A stretch of DNA of 64,000 bases from Pseudolabrys sp. FHR47 (GCF_005153485.1 NZ_CP039740.1:1057001-1121000), one strand, 5' to 3'. Shown: positions 23,891 through 32,991, counted from the stretch's first letter. The notes: generated from the letters alone by a model not told the origin. Numbers and translations: made by a program.

Positions 23891-24931
23891 ATGGCGGGTG
23901 AGTTTCTGCGCAGCATCGGTGTCGATCATCCCATCGTGCTCGGCCCTATGGCCGGCGGGGCCGGGTCCCCGGCGCTGGTCGCCGCGGTGTCGAATGCCGG
24001 CGGGCTCGGCTCGTTCGGTGCGGCTTATCTCTCGCCGCAGCAGATCCTCGATACGGTGAAAGAAATTCGCGGGCTGACATCGAAGCCCATCGCGCTCAAT
24101 CTGTTCGCCGGCGGCTATGAGCCGGATCGTGTGGTCGATCCCGCGCCGATGCTGGCGGTGGTGGCGAAAGCGCATGAGCGGCTCGGCCTGGCGCCGCTTG
24201 TGCTGCCGCCCAATCCGACGTCGCCGTTCGATGATCAACTTGACGCGATCATCGAGGCAAAGCCTGCGCTCTTTTCCTTCACCTTTGGTATTCCATCGGC
24301 CGATGCGATGGCGCGGTTGCGAAAGGCGGGCATTCCGACCTGCGGCACCGCGACGACTTTGGAGGAGGGCAAGGCGCTCGCCGACGCCGGCGTCGATGCC
24401 ATCGTCGCGCAGGGCGAGGAAGCCGGCGCGCATCGCGGCACGTTCCTGCGCTCCGCCGAGGAGTCGATGGTGCCGACACTCGACCTCACCCGCGCCATTG
24501 CGCCCACGACCAAACTGCCGGTCTTCGCGTCTGGCGGTCTGATGGATGGCGCCGATATGAAACGGACCTTCGAGGCGGGCGCGCAGGCCGCGCAATTCGG
24601 CACGGCGTTTCTGCTGTGCCCGGAAAGCGGCATTCCCGAGCCGTACCGCGCCGCGCTGCGCAAGCGCGACGACACCACCGTGATCACGCGAGTCTATTCC
24701 GGTCGCGCCGCCCGCGGCCTGCGTAATCTGTTCATCGACGAATGCGACGGCGTGCCGGTGCTGCCGTTCCGCCAGCAGAACGATTTGACGCGGCCGATGC
24801 GCACCGAATCCGGCAAGAAGGGCTTGCCGGATTACATCTCGCTGTGGGCGGGGCGTGGCGTCACGCGCGCGCGCGAAATGCCGGCGGCTGAACTGGTGCG
24901 AACTTTAATGGTGGAAGTCGGCGGGCGTTAA
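23891..24931 (+). CDS. NAD(P)H-dependent flavin oxidoreductase (nitronate monooxygenase family)
   Basis: A 346-aa FMN-binding TIM-barrel protein of the 2-nitropropane dioxygenase/nitronate monooxygenase group. Conserved pieces are PIVLGPMAGGAGSPALVAAVSNAGGLGSFG (residues about 13-42, in two blocks), VDAIVAQGEEAGAHRG for phosphate/substrate binding, and ASGGLMDGADM with GAQAAQFGTAF for FMN phosphate. ATG 23891 is preceded by GGAGGG. Its last 27 bases overlap the convergent nitrile hydratase accessory gene. The physiological substrate is unknown; nitronates are plausible. Confidence 0.88.
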   Translation: MAGEFLRSIGVDHPIVLGPMAGGAGSPALVAAVSNAGGLGSFGAAYLSPQQILDTVKEIRGLTSKPIALNLFAGGYEPDRVVDPAPMLAVVAKAHERLGLAPLVLPPNPTSPFDDQLDAIIEAKPALFSFTFGIPSADAMARLRKAGIPTCGTATTLEEGKALADAGVDAIVAQGEEAGAHRGTFLRSAEESMVPTLDLTRAIAPTTKLPVFASGGLMDGADMKRTFEAGAQAAQFGTAFLLCPESGIPEPYRAALRKRDDTTVITRVYSGRAARGLRNLFIDECDGVPVLPFRQQNDLTRPMRTESGKKGLPDYISLWAGRGVTRAREMPAAELVRTLMVEVGGR

Positions 24932-25285
24932 TTCGATCGGCTTGCCGTGCGGCGTGCGATCGCAGGCGTGCTCCCAGGCATGGCGATAGTCGTGCAGGGT
25001 ATCGCGCGAGGCGACGCCTTTCTCGGCGACCAGCCGCTCCAGCGCCGCCAGCCAGTGCAGATAATAGGTCTCGCCGGTGTCGGGATCGCCCGCCGCTTGC
25101 GCGCGCTTGATCTCGTCGCTTAGCGTCGCCGCCCATTCCGGCCAGGTAAAAACGCCGCGTTCATGCAGCGCCAAAGTCATGGCGAAAGCCTGCGCCTGCC
25201 ACGGCTCCTTGAACACGGGCCCGTCGTCGTCCTGCGGCACGCCCGGCACTTCGCGCGCCGCCTTCAATGCTCCGGCGCGGTCCAT
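24905..25285 (-). CDS. nitrile hydratase accessory protein (cobalt activator/P14K-like)
   Basis: A 126-aa protein similar to the C-terminal part of nitrile hydratase beta-like activators. It has the signature EPWQAQAFAMTLALHERGVFTWPEWAATL (residues about 27-55 in two blocks) and YYLHWLAALERLVAEKG. These activators carry cobalt and swap with the alpha subunit to load the active site. Start ATG 25285 overlaps the beta-subunit stop (TGATG). It ends by overlapping the flavin oxidoreductase gene. Confidence 0.9.
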   Translation of the reverse strand: MDRAGALKAAREVPGVPQDDDGPVFKEPWQAQAFAMTLALHERGVFTWPEWAATLSDEIKRAQAAGDPDTGETYYLHWLAALERLVAEKGVASRDTLHDYRHAWEHACDRTPHGKPIELTPADFHH

Positions 25286-25944
25286 CAGGCCTTCTCCAGA
25301 TAGGGCTCGAAAGCCTCGATCGACACCTTCAGCGTCGGGTCGGCGTCGTTGCCCCACAGATCGCGGGCGTCGAACACCACGGTGTAGAGCCATTGCGGAT
25401 GATCGCCCTGGCCATGCGCATTGGTGTCGGGGAAGACGTGACAGCCGTTGATGCGCTCGACCACGCCCGTGTGGCCGCGGACGTAGCGGGGCAGGCGTGT
25501 GTGCGTCAGCGGATTGATGTTCTTTGCGCGCACTCTGTCGCCCGGCTTGAAGATGGCCGGACCCTGGGGCTGTCGGTCGAAATTGGCGCGCGTCTCGCAA
25601 CGCTTGACATCATCGAGCGTGAACGGGCCGCGTGCCAGCGGCGGGCTCGGATGCAGCGAATGGCCGGCTTCCAGTTCGTCGGCACCGACCAGCTTGCGCT
25701 CGACGAGCTGGTTCGCGAAGGCGAGAAACCACTTCTTGTAATAGGAGCTGGCGAGATAGACCTCGGGCGGCAGCGACTCGCGGGCAAAACGCTGCGAGTC
25801 GATATTGAGGCCGCCATTGGTGCCGATGGCGCGGACCATGGCCATAACGCGGCCTTCCCACGTTTCGTGGAATGTCGGCTCGTTGGGTTCGGCCTCGACT
25901 TTTCCAAAGCCGTCCATGCCGCCCATGTCATGAACGCCGTTCAT
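25285..25944 (-). CDS. nthB: nitrile hydratase beta subunit
   Basis: A 219-aa subunit beginning with the hallmark [14 protein letters not shown]. It ends in an SH3-like barrel with [24 protein letters not shown] and [16 protein letters not shown]. Together with the alpha subunit it hydrates nitriles to amides. Overlaps alpha by ATGA and the accessory gene by TGATG, so all three are translationally coupled and co-transcribed. Confidence 0.96.
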   Translation of the reverse strand: MNGVHDMGGMDGFGKVEAEPNEPTFHETWEGRVMAMVRAIGTNGGLNIDSQRFARESLPPEVYLASSYYKKWFLAFANQLVERKLVGADELEAGHSLHPSPPLARGPFTLDDVKRCETRANFDRQPQGPAIFKPGDRVRAKNINPLTHTRLPRYVRGHTGVVERINGCHVFPDTNAHGQGDHPQWLYTVVFDARDLWGNDADPTLKVSIEAFEPYLEKA

Positions 25945-26576
25945 GACGTCAGCTCCGCCGGGTTCTTCGGCAATCCCGTGCCGATCATGGAATCGCGGGT
26001 GACGAGTTCGGCGAGTTGCTCCTCGCTCCAGCCATCGGTGCCGGCGGGACGCATGGGCAGCACGATGAAACGTGTCTCCGCGGTCGAATCCCAGACGCGG
26101 ATTTCAATGTCCTTCGGCAGCGTGACGCCGAAGTCGGCGAGCACGCCGCGCGGGTCTTTCACCGCGCGGGAGCGATAGGGCGAGGCCTTATACCAGACCG
26201 GCGGTAGGCCGAGCATTTCCCACGGATAGCAGGAGCACAACGTGCATACGACCATGTTGTGCCGCTGAGGCGTGTTCTCGACCGCGATCAGATGGTCGCC
26301 GGTACGGCTGACATGGCCGAGCGTGTTGATGGCCTTGGTGGCGTCGTCGAGCAGTGCCTGCTTGAAGGCCGGATCGGTCCAGGCTTTGGCGACGACACGC
26401 GCGCCGTTGCGCGGGCCGATCTTGGTCTCGTACATCTCGACAATCGCGTCGAGCGCCTTGGGATCGACGTAGCCCTTCTCGGTCAGGATCGTCTCCAGCG
26501 CGCGGACGCGCAACTGCGTTTCCGACAGCTCGGAATGGTCGTGGTCGTGATGATGGTGGTCGTGATCGTGTGCCAT
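25941..26576 (-). CDS. nthA: nitrile hydratase alpha subunit, cobalt type
   Basis: A 211-aa catalytic subunit. The metal-binding claw is [10 protein letters not shown] with C111, C114 and C116; Thr at the second position marks the non-corrin cobalt type rather than iron (Ser). Two of the cysteines would be oxidised to sulfinate and sulfenate. The N-terminal 14 residues are an almost pure His/Asp tail, suited to holding Co2+, followed by the normal start [14 protein letters not shown]. The order alpha-beta-activator is classical for cobalt enzymes. Cobalt or nickel supply could come from the nearby transporter cluster, which is only inference. Confidence 0.96.
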   Translation of the reverse strand: MAHDHDHHHHDHDHSELSETQLRVRALETILTEKGYVDPKALDAIVEMYETKIGPRNGARVVAKAWTDPAFKQALLDDATKAINTLGHVSRTGDHLIAVENTPQRHNMVVCTLCSCYPWEMLGLPPVWYKASPYRSRAVKDPRGVLADFGVTLPKDIEIRVWDSTAETRFIVLPMRPAGTDGWSEEQLAELVTRDSMIGTGLPKNPAELTS

Positions 26577-26617
26577 GGCGGCAGTCTAACGTGGCCGGCG
26601 GCGGCGCGAAAGGCGCC

Positions 26618-27091
26618 TCACTCCCAAACGCCGTCGTGCAGTTCCGCCGCCTCATCCTCGAGCAGCGGCCCGATCACCTCGACCTTGCGCTGACCGGCGG
26701 CGAACACGGTGCGGCAGGGCAGGGACAAGGTCGGATTTTCGGGATGGTTGCCGGTAATGGTCTTGAGCCGCTCCTCCGACAAGCCATAGACGACGCGGCC
26801 GATGCCGGCCCAGTAGATGGCGCCGGCACACATCGCGCAGGGTTCGGCCGAGGAATAGATGGTGCACTCGGCCAGTTCTTCCGGCTCGAAGGTCTTGCAG
26901 GCCAGCGTTGCCAGCAGCCGCTCGGCGTGGCCGGTCATGTCGCCATCGGGCAGGTAGCCGTTCTCGACCTCGAGCAGCACCTCGCCGTTGGCGTCGGCCA
27001 GCACGGCGCCGAAGGGATGATTGCCATTGTCCATGGCGCGTTCGGCGACATCGAAAGCGAGCCGCAACAGGTCTTCATCGGAGGCCGACAT
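26618..27091 (-). CDS. nucleoside/cytidine deaminase family protein (guanine deaminase-like)
   Basis: A 157-aa zinc deaminase of the CDA fold. The zinc ligands are H55 with catalytic E57 (GHAERLL) and C85/C88 in EPCAMCAGAIYW. Tail features (HPENPTLSLPCRTVF) resemble GuaD-like and nucleoside deaminases rather than TadA, which has a different C-terminus. It lies 41 bp upstream of nthA on the same strand and may share its transcript. Substrate cannot be fixed by eye. Confidence 0.88.
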   Translation of the reverse strand: MSASDEDLLRLAFDVAERAMDNGNHPFGAVLADANGEVLLEVENGYLPDGDMTGHAERLLATLACKTFEPEELAECTIYSSAEPCAMCAGAIYWAGIGRVVYGLSEERLKTITGNHPENPTLSLPCRTVFAAGQRKVEVIGPLLEDEAAELHDGVWE

Positions 27092-27161
27092 TCAAAAGGC
27101 TTTCAAAGGAATACTCCCGGGTCGCATCGCGCGGCGCCGGCTGCTATGTCATCATAGCATC

Positions 27162-27677
27162 ATGAACCGGATTGCGGACACAATCGACAGCGTCTCGGCA
27201 TTTATCGGCCGCGGTGTGGCATGGCTGGCACTGGTCATCGTACTGCTGCAGTTCGCCCTCGTGGTGGCGCGCTATCTGTTTGGCGTCGGTTCGATCTGGG
27301 TCACCGAAAGCGTCACCTATGGCCACGCCGCGCTCTTTTTACTGGCCTCGGCCTGGACGTTGTGCAGCGGCGGCCATGTCCGGGTCGACATATTCTACGC
27401 CGATGCCTCGCCGCGCGCTCGCGCCCTGATCGATCTCCTCGGCGCGCTGTTGCTGCTCGTTCCGTTCGCGCTGGCGCTTTTGTGGCTGTCTGTGCCGTTC
27501 GCGGCGCGGTCCTGGGCAATCCTGGAGCGGTCGCAGGAAGCGAGCGGCTTGCCGCTGGTCTTCGTGCTGAAGTCGCTATTGCCCGTTTTCGCCTTGATGC
27601 TGGCGCTGCAGGGCATCGCGCAGGCGATCCGCAGTCTCGCCGTGCTGCGCACCGGGGAGCCGCATGTCGCTTCCTGA
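27162..27677 (+). CDS. TRAP transporter small membrane subunit (DctQ-like)
   Basis: A 171-aa protein with four membrane helices and the DctQ pattern (VVARYLFGVGSIWVTE, GGHVRVDIFY). It forms the small integral subunit of a TRAP importer. ATG 27162 gives the compact start; the frame open from 27021 is antisense to the deaminase gene. It overlaps the large subunit gene by 14 bp. There is no periplasmic binding protein gene nearby. Confidence 0.9.
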   Translation: MNRIADTIDSVSAFIGRGVAWLALVIVLLQFALVVARYLFGVGSIWVTESVTYGHAALFLLASAWTLCSGGHVRVDIFYADASPRARALIDLLGALLLLVPFALALLWLSVPFAARSWAILERSQEASGLPLVFVLKSLLPVFALMLALQGIAQAIRSLAVLRTGEPHVAS

Positions 27678-29037
27678 AATTTTCTCCATCCTGCTCGTCG
27701 TTGCCGCGGTAGCGGCTCTGCTGGTTGGTTATCCGGTGGCGCTGACTTTGGCCGGGGTGTCGCTGATCTTCGCGCTGCTGGGCGACGCGCTCGGCCTGAT
27801 GAACATCGCCATTCTCGGCGCACTGCCGCAGCGCATCTATGGCGTCATGACCAATGATGTGCTGCTGGCGCTGCCGATGTTCATCTTCATGGGCGTCATG
27901 CTGGAGCAATCGCGCATCGCCGAGGAGCTGCTGGAGCGCGTCGGCCGGCTGTTCGGTCCGCTGCGCGGCGGTCTAGGCTACGCGGTCGTGCTGGTCGGCG
28001 CGCTGCTCGCGGCTTCCACAGGCCTTGTCGGCGCCACGGCGGTGACCATGGGCCTCATCATGCTGCCGTCGATGCTGCGTCACGGCTACGATCCGCGACT
28101 CGCCTCCGGCACGGTCGCGGCCTCGGCGACTTTGGCGCAGATCGTGCCGCCGTCGACCGTGCTGATCCTGCTCGGCGATCAGATCAACATCGCCTTTCAG
28201 GCGGCGCAGCTCGCCAAAGGCTCTTTCGCGCCGGACGTCGTCTCGGTCGGTGATCTGTTCGCCGGCGCGCTGGGACCGGGCCTGCTGCTGGTCGTACTCT
28301 ATCTCGCCTATATCGCACTCGTCGCCTGGCTGAAGCCGGCCAGCGCGCCGGCCGTCGCCACGACCGATTTGCCGCAGGGCAGCCTGCTCGAAGTCCTGCT
28401 GGCGCCGGTCGTGCTCATTGTCGCCGTGCTCGGCTCGATCCTGTTCGGAGTCGCGACACCGACCGAAGCCGCCTCGGTCGGCGCGGTCGGCGCGATCCTG
28501 CTCGCTTGGCGGCGCGCGCCGCTCTGGCCGATGCTGCGGCCGGTGGTCGACAAGACGGCGCAGATCACGGCCATGATCTTCCTCATCCTGATCGGCGCCA
28601 CTCTGTTCAGCCTGGTGTTCCGCGCCCTCGGCGGCGACGACATGGTCTCGCATGCACTCACCGATCTGCCGGGCGGCGCTAGCGGCGCAGTGCTGATCGT
28701 GATGCTGGCGGTGTTCCTGCTCGGCTTCGTCATGGATGCGTTCGAGATCATTTTCGTTGTCATCCCGATCGTCGCGCCGGCGCTGCTGAAACTGCCGGGC
28801 ATCGATCCCGTCTGGCTCGGCATCATGATCGCGGTGAACCTGCAGACCTCCTATATGCACCCGCCGCTCGGGCCGACCTTGTTCTTCCTGCGCGGCGTCG
28901 CGCCGGCGGAAATCGCGACCCGGCACATCTATGTCGGCATCATCCCCTTCGTGGCGATCCAGCTTTTCGCGCTCGTGGTTCTGTGGTTCTGGCCGGGGCT
29001 TGCCACCGCGCTGCCGCACGCGTTTTATGGGCGGTAG
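27664..29037 (+). CDS. TRAP transporter large permease subunit (DctM-like)
   Basis: A 457-aa permease with about 12 membrane segments. Family blocks include LPMFIFMGVMLEQSRIAE, STGLVGATAVTMGLIMLPSML and GVATPTEAASVGAVGA, and the late YMHPPLGPTLFFLRGVAP. Long loops and the QINIAFQ region suggest the mannitol/chloroaromatic-acid subgroup, which is an estimate. It uses a Na+ gradient and needs a DctP partner that is not in this locus. The downstream SDR and acyl-CoA dehydrogenase may act on the imported acid. Confidence 0.92.
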   Translation: MSLPEIFSILLVVAAVAALLVGYPVALTLAGVSLIFALLGDALGLMNIAILGALPQRIYGVMTNDVLLALPMFIFMGVMLEQSRIAEELLERVGRLFGPLRGGLGYAVVLVGALLAASTGLVGATAVTMGLIMLPSMLRHGYDPRLASGTVAASATLAQIVPPSTVLILLGDQINIAFQAAQLAKGSFAPDVVSVGDLFAGALGPGLLLVVLYLAYIALVAWLKPASAPAVATTDLPQGSLLEVLLAPVVLIVAVLGSILFGVATPTEAASVGAVGAILLAWRRAPLWPMLRPVVDKTAQITAMIFLILIGATLFSLVFRALGGDDMVSHALTDLPGGASGAVLIVMLAVFLLGFVMDAFEIIFVVIPIVAPALLKLPGIDPVWLGIMIAVNLQTSYMHPPLGPTLFFLRGVAPAEIATRHIYVGIIPFVAIQLFALVVLWFWPGLATALPHAFYGR

Positions 29038-29081
29038 AGACAAAAGAAAACGTCCAGAGGAAACGTCCAAAGGAATCCCCC

Positions 29082-29861
29082 ATGAACGCCGCCGACATGT
29101 TCAGCCTCAAGGGCCGCGTCGCGCTGGTCACCGGCGCGTCGTCGGGTCTCGGCCAGCAATTTGCCCGCGCGCTCGCCGACAACGGCGCGGCGGTGGCGCT
29201 GGTGGCGCGGCGCACCGACCGGCTCGAAGCCTTCAAGGCGGAACTGGAAAAAACCGGCGCGCGCGCCATCGCCATCGAAGCCGATGTGACGAACCGCGAC
29301 GCCATGCTGCGCGCATTCGACGATGCTGAAATGGCACTCGGTACCGTCACCATTCTGGTCAACAATGCCGGCGTGGCGCAAAAACCGTTGCGGGCCGTCG
29401 AGGTTGCGCCCGAGGAATGGCGGCGCGTGCTAGATGTCGATCTCGATGCCGTGTTCTATTGGGCGCAGGAGGGCGCGCGCCGTATGATCGCCGCCGGCCA
29501 GCAGGGTTCCATCATCAACATTGCGTCGGTGCTCGGCTTCGGCGTGTCGAAAGGTACGGCCGCCTATGCGGTGGCAAAAGCCGCGGTGGTGCAGGCGACG
29601 CAGGCGCTGGCCATCGAACTTGCCTTCAAGGGCGTGCGCGTCAACGCCATCGCGCCGGGCTGGTTCGTGACCGAGATCAATGACACCTATCTCAACGGCG
29701 AGGCAGGTCACGCCATGAAGCGCGACATCCCGATGGGCCGCTTCGGCGAAAAAGGCGATCTCGACGGCGCGCTGCTGCTGCTGGCGTCCGATGCCGGACG
29801 TTATATGACCGGCGCCACCATCGTGGTCGATGGCGGGCAGGTGGTGCAGCTCAAGGGATAA
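29082..29861 (+). CDS. SDR-family oxidoreductase
   Basis: A 259-aa classical short-chain dehydrogenase. Cofactor motif TGASSGLG (17-24), NNAG (94-97), catalytic serine near S149, and YAVAK (Y162, K166) are present. The R42-R43 pair (VARRTDR) after the first beta-alpha unit suggests NADP(H). It has the C-terminal substrate loop LFLASD-like form LLASDAGRYMTG. ATG 29082 sits 45 bp after dctM behind AAAGGAAT. Likely co-transcribed with the following acyl-CoA dehydrogenase. Confidence 0.92.
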   Translation: MNAADMFSLKGRVALVTGASSGLGQQFARALADNGAAVALVARRTDRLEAFKAELEKTGARAIAIEADVTNRDAMLRAFDDAEMALGTVTILVNNAGVAQKPLRAVEVAPEEWRRVLDVDLDAVFYWAQEGARRMIAAGQQGSIINIASVLGFGVSKGTAAYAVAKAAVVQATQALAIELAFKGVRVNAIAPGWFVTEINDTYLNGEAGHAMKRDIPMGRFGEKGDLDGALLLLASDAGRYMTGATIVVDGGQVVQLKG

Positions 29862-29885
29862 AAAGACTTCACGAGGAAACGCATC

Positions 29886-31109
29886 ATGGACTTCAATCTC
29901 TCTCCCGAACACGAAGAGCTGCGCCTCAAAGTCCGCGCCTTCATCGACAAGGAAGTTCTGCCGCTGGAGAAGGACCCGGCAAGTTTCTCCGAGCACGAGA
30001 ACATTCCGCACCGCCTGCTGGAGCCGGTGCGGGCCAAGGCGCGCGCGGCGGGTCTGTGGGCGCCGCAAAGCCCGAAGGAATATGGTGGCATGGAATTGCC
30101 GATGGTCGCCTGGGCCGCGATCTACGAGGAAGCCGCGCGCTCGCTGTTCGGCCCGCTCGCCATCCACTGCATGGCGCCGGACGACGGCAACATGAACATG
30201 CTGCGCCTCGTCGGCACACAGGCGCAGAAGGACAAATGGCTGGCGCCCATCGTCGCCGGCAAGGTGCGCTCGGCCTTCGCCATGACCGAGCCGGCGCCCG
30301 GCGGCGGCTCCGATCCGACCATGATCCGCACCCGGGCCGAGAAGAAGGGTGGCAAATATGTCGTCCACGGCCGCAAGTGGTTCATCACCGGCGCTGACGG
30401 CGCTGAACATTTCATCCTGATGGCGCGTACGTCGGACGACGCGCGCAAGGGCCTAACGGCGTTTCTCTATCACAAGGACCAGCCGGGCTGGCGCATTACG
30501 CGCCGCATCGAGATCATGGGCCCGGAAGAACATGGCGGCCACTGCGAGCTGGAATTCGACGGTCTGGAAATTCCCGAAGAGAACGTGCTGCTCGGCGAAG
30601 GCGAGGGCTTGCGCCTGATGCAAGTGCGGCTGGGACCTGCGCGGCTGACGCACTGCATGCGCTGGACCGGCTGGGCCAAGCGCTGCATGGAGATCGCGCA
30701 GGAGTACATCGCGCACCGTGAGGGCTTCGGCATCAAGCTCGCCGATCGCGAAAGCGTGCAGATCAAATTGGGTGAGGTCGCGCAGCAGATTCAGATCGCG
30801 CGCCTTCTCACCATGCACGCGGCCTGGATGCTCGATCAGGGTGGGCGCGCGCGCAAGGAAGTGTCGATGGCCAAGGTGCATGTCGCCAATGCGCTGCATC
30901 AGGCCGCCGATGTCGCCATCCAGCTGCAGGGCGCGCGGGGCTTCTCCAAGGACACCATCGTCGAATGGATCTATCGCTATGCGCGCTCGGCGAAGCTCGT
31001 CGATGGCGCCTCCGAAGTGCACATGATGGTGCTCGCCAAGTTCATGCGCCAGGAAGGCCAGGACTTCTGGCAATGGGGTCCGGGCGAGGGGCGGCGCAAC
31101 GTCCGGTAG
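29886..31109 (+). CDS. acyl-CoA dehydrogenase
   Basis: A 407-aa FAD enzyme of the acyl-CoA dehydrogenase family. The FAD/substrate signature AFAMTEPAPGGGSDPTMI is around residues 132-149, FITGADGAEHFILMA follows, and the C-terminal domain contains QLQGARGFSKDTIVEWIYRYARS. This C-terminal pattern resembles the ACAD10/11-like group, for which hydroxylated or branched substrates are known. It follows the SDR by 24 bp, suggesting a shared catabolic step. Specific substrate unknown. Confidence 0.93.
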   Translation: MDFNLSPEHEELRLKVRAFIDKEVLPLEKDPASFSEHENIPHRLLEPVRAKARAAGLWAPQSPKEYGGMELPMVAWAAIYEEAARSLFGPLAIHCMAPDDGNMNMLRLVGTQAQKDKWLAPIVAGKVRSAFAMTEPAPGGGSDPTMIRTRAEKKGGKYVVHGRKWFITGADGAEHFILMARTSDDARKGLTAFLYHKDQPGWRITRRIEIMGPEEHGGHCELEFDGLEIPEENVLLGEGEGLRLMQVRLGPARLTHCMRWTGWAKRCMEIAQEYIAHREGFGIKLADRESVQIKLGEVAQQIQIARLLTMHAAWMLDQGGRARKEVSMAKVHVANALHQAADVAIQLQGARGFSKDTIVEWIYRYARSAKLVDGASEVHMMVLAKFMRQEGQDFWQWGPGEGRRNVR

Positions 31110-31183
31110 GCGGCGGACGAATCCGCGCGCGACCCTGTGAAATCGGCTAGAATAAATAACTGCCGAATCATGGGGCCCCCTGG

Positions 31184-32680
31184 ATGTCCGTCGTGCCCGT
31201 GCAGCCCGGCCTGTCTTATGCCGCGACCGGCGCGCGCCCGGAGCCGACGGTTGTTGTCGGCAATGGCGGGGGCGGCGTTGCGTCCGCTGCCGCGGCTTCC
31301 GCTACCGGAACCCAGGCGCCGCCGCTCGATCCTCTGATGGCCGCACTGTCGCAGGCGCTCAGCGCCGCGGCCGCGCGTCAGAACGGGCTGGCACCCCTCT
31401 TTGCCAATCTTACAGAACTGATCGGCCGCAGCGATTTGCCCGAGGCGGTGCGCAATGCCGCGCAGACACTGCTCAATCTGCGGCTCTCCAGCACGGCGAT
31501 TGAGGGCGGCACATTGCGCCAGGCCCTCGGCCGCTCCGGTCTGTTTCTCGAAGCGGTGCAGGCGAAGGGCCTGACGCCCGCCGCCAATATCAAATCGGCT
31601 TTGCAGGATTTGCGCACGGTGCTGCAGAGTCTGGTTGATACTGGCCCGGCGCCGGTTGCGACGAGTTCTGCGGCGTCCCTCGCAGTGCCGTCGGCAACGC
31701 CGGCGCCCGGCGCGCCGGCCGTGGTGCCACCGCAGGCGGTTGCCGTGGTGGCGGAACCGGGCGTTCGTCAGGCGGCGATGGCGATGCTGTCGGAAACCGA
31801 AACGATTCTTGCCCCGGCCCCGGCCCCGGCCGCCGCGGCGGCGCGCGCGGACGGCATGAAGCCTTTGTCCGATAATCTCGATGCGCTGCTGGCGCAGCCC
31901 AATCTGCCCGAGACGGTCCGCAACGCCGCCAAGGCCTTGCTCGGTCTGCGCTTCGCTGCCACGCCGCAACTGCCCAGCGCGACATCGGCGCTGCCGCTCG
32001 GCGTCCTGCTACCGGATGCGGCTATGGCCGACGCTGCGGTAAGGATGGCGACGCAGAATTTGCGCGATGCGCTCAAGGGATTTCTTGGCGTCGACAGCGT
32101 GCCGACGGACAAACGTGCCACGCCCTTGCCGCCGCCATTCCGCGGCTCGCTGCCGGTGGCGCAGCCTCCGATACAAGCGACGATCGCCGGCGCCAGCTTG
32201 CACGAAGCGGCGACGACAATGCTGACGCAAACCGATGCGGCCATTGCCCGCCATGTCATGCTGCAGATCGCCTCGCTGCCGGCCTCGCAGCAGCCGTCGC
32301 ATCCGCCCGACGATCACTCGGTGCGCCTGGTGTTCGATATTCCGCTCGCGACGCCGCAGGGCACCACCATCGTGCAAGTCCAGGTCGAGCGCGATGCGCC
32401 GCAGCGCGAAGCCCAGGCGCCGGTGCTCAGCGTGCGTTTCGCCGTCGATATCGAGCCGATCGGTCCCGTGCGCGCGCGTGTGACGCATATCGGCGGCAAG
32501 ACCAGCGTAACCATGGTCGCGGAGAAGCCGGCAAGCGCCGCCGCCCTGCAGCAGGACATCGGCTCGCTCCGGGCGGCGCTGGCGCAGGCTAGCCTGGAGC
32601 CGGGCGATCTGCATTGCCTCAGTCACGATCAGACCAGGGTCACGGCGCCGCAAGGCCAGTTCGTGAACCGCGCCTCATGA
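31184..32680 (+). CDS. FliK-like hook-length control domain protein
   Basis: A 498-aa Ala/Pro/Val-rich, low-complexity protein with two related helical segments (LAPLFANLTELIGRSDLPEAVRNAAQTLLNLR about 67-98, and a second version about 227-258), so it contains an internal duplication. The C-terminal part (about 375-470) has the beta-rich FliK C-domain pattern: RLVFDIPLATPQGTTIVQVQVE and ARVTHIGGKTSVTMVAE. FliK measures hook length and switches export specificity through FlhB. The next gene is an FlhB C-domain protein. No other flagellar genes are present, so this may be a specialised export switch. Confidence 0.72.
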   Translation: MSVVPVQPGLSYAATGARPEPTVVVGNGGGGVASAAAASATGTQAPPLDPLMAALSQALSAAAARQNGLAPLFANLTELIGRSDLPEAVRNAAQTLLNLRLSSTAIEGGTLRQALGRSGLFLEAVQAKGLTPAANIKSALQDLRTVLQSLVDTGPAPVATSSAASLAVPSATPAPGAPAVVPPQAVAVVAEPGVRQAAMAMLSETETILAPAPAPAAAAARADGMKPLSDNLDALLAQPNLPETVRNAAKALLGLRFAATPQLPSATSALPLGVLLPDAAMADAAVRMATQNLRDALKGFLGVDSVPTDKRATPLPPPFRGSLPVAQPPIQATIAGASLHEAATTMLTQTDAAIARHVMLQIASLPASQQPSHPPDDHSVRLVFDIPLATPQGTTIVQVQVERDAPQREAQAPVLSVRFAVDIEPIGPVRARVTHIGGKTSVTMVAEKPASAAALQQDIGSLRAALAQASLEPGDLHCLSHDQTRVTAPQGQFVNRAS

Positions 32681-32961
32681 GTGGCCAGCCTCCGCAGAAG
32701 TCGCCGCTCGCGGTGGCGCTGGAATACGACCATGAAACGGCGCCACGTGTCACCGCCGTGGGCCAGGGCGATACGGCCGAACGCATGCAGGAGATCGCGC
32801 GCCATCACGGCGTGCCGCTCATCGAAAATCCGCAGCTCGCCGCGGCTTTGTCGAAATTGCCGCTGGATCAGGAAATCCCCGAACAGCTCTATCGCGCGGT
32901 GGCCGAGGTGCTGTCCTATATCCTGAAGACGTCGGGGAAGCTCGGGGCGACGAAGGGCTAA
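32677..32961 (+). CDS. FlhB C-terminal domain-like protein (FhlB/FlhX type)
   Basis: A 94-aa protein equal to the cytoplasmic C-domain of FlhB/YscU just after the NPTH cleavage site: AVALEYDHETAPRVTAVGQGD, IARHHGVPLIENPQLAAAL and LDQEIPEQLYRAVAEVLSYI. The membrane half and the NPTH motif are missing. Stand-alone copies of this kind occur in bacteria with flagella and can partly replace the FlhB C-domain. ATGA overlap with the FliK-like gene shows coupling. Confidence 0.9.
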   Translation: MSGQPPQKSPLAVALEYDHETAPRVTAVGQGDTAERMQEIARHHGVPLIENPQLAAALSKLPLDQEIPEQLYRAVAEVLSYILKTSGKLGATKG

Positions 32962-32991
32962 GTGTTTTCGGCGCTGACGCAAACTCCGTTC

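Noticed and set aside
26505..26580. His-rich start of the nitrile hydratase alpha subunit as a novelty
   Set aside because: Similar His/Asp tails occur in other rhizobial cobalt nitrile hydratases, so it is a useful note but not a new feature.
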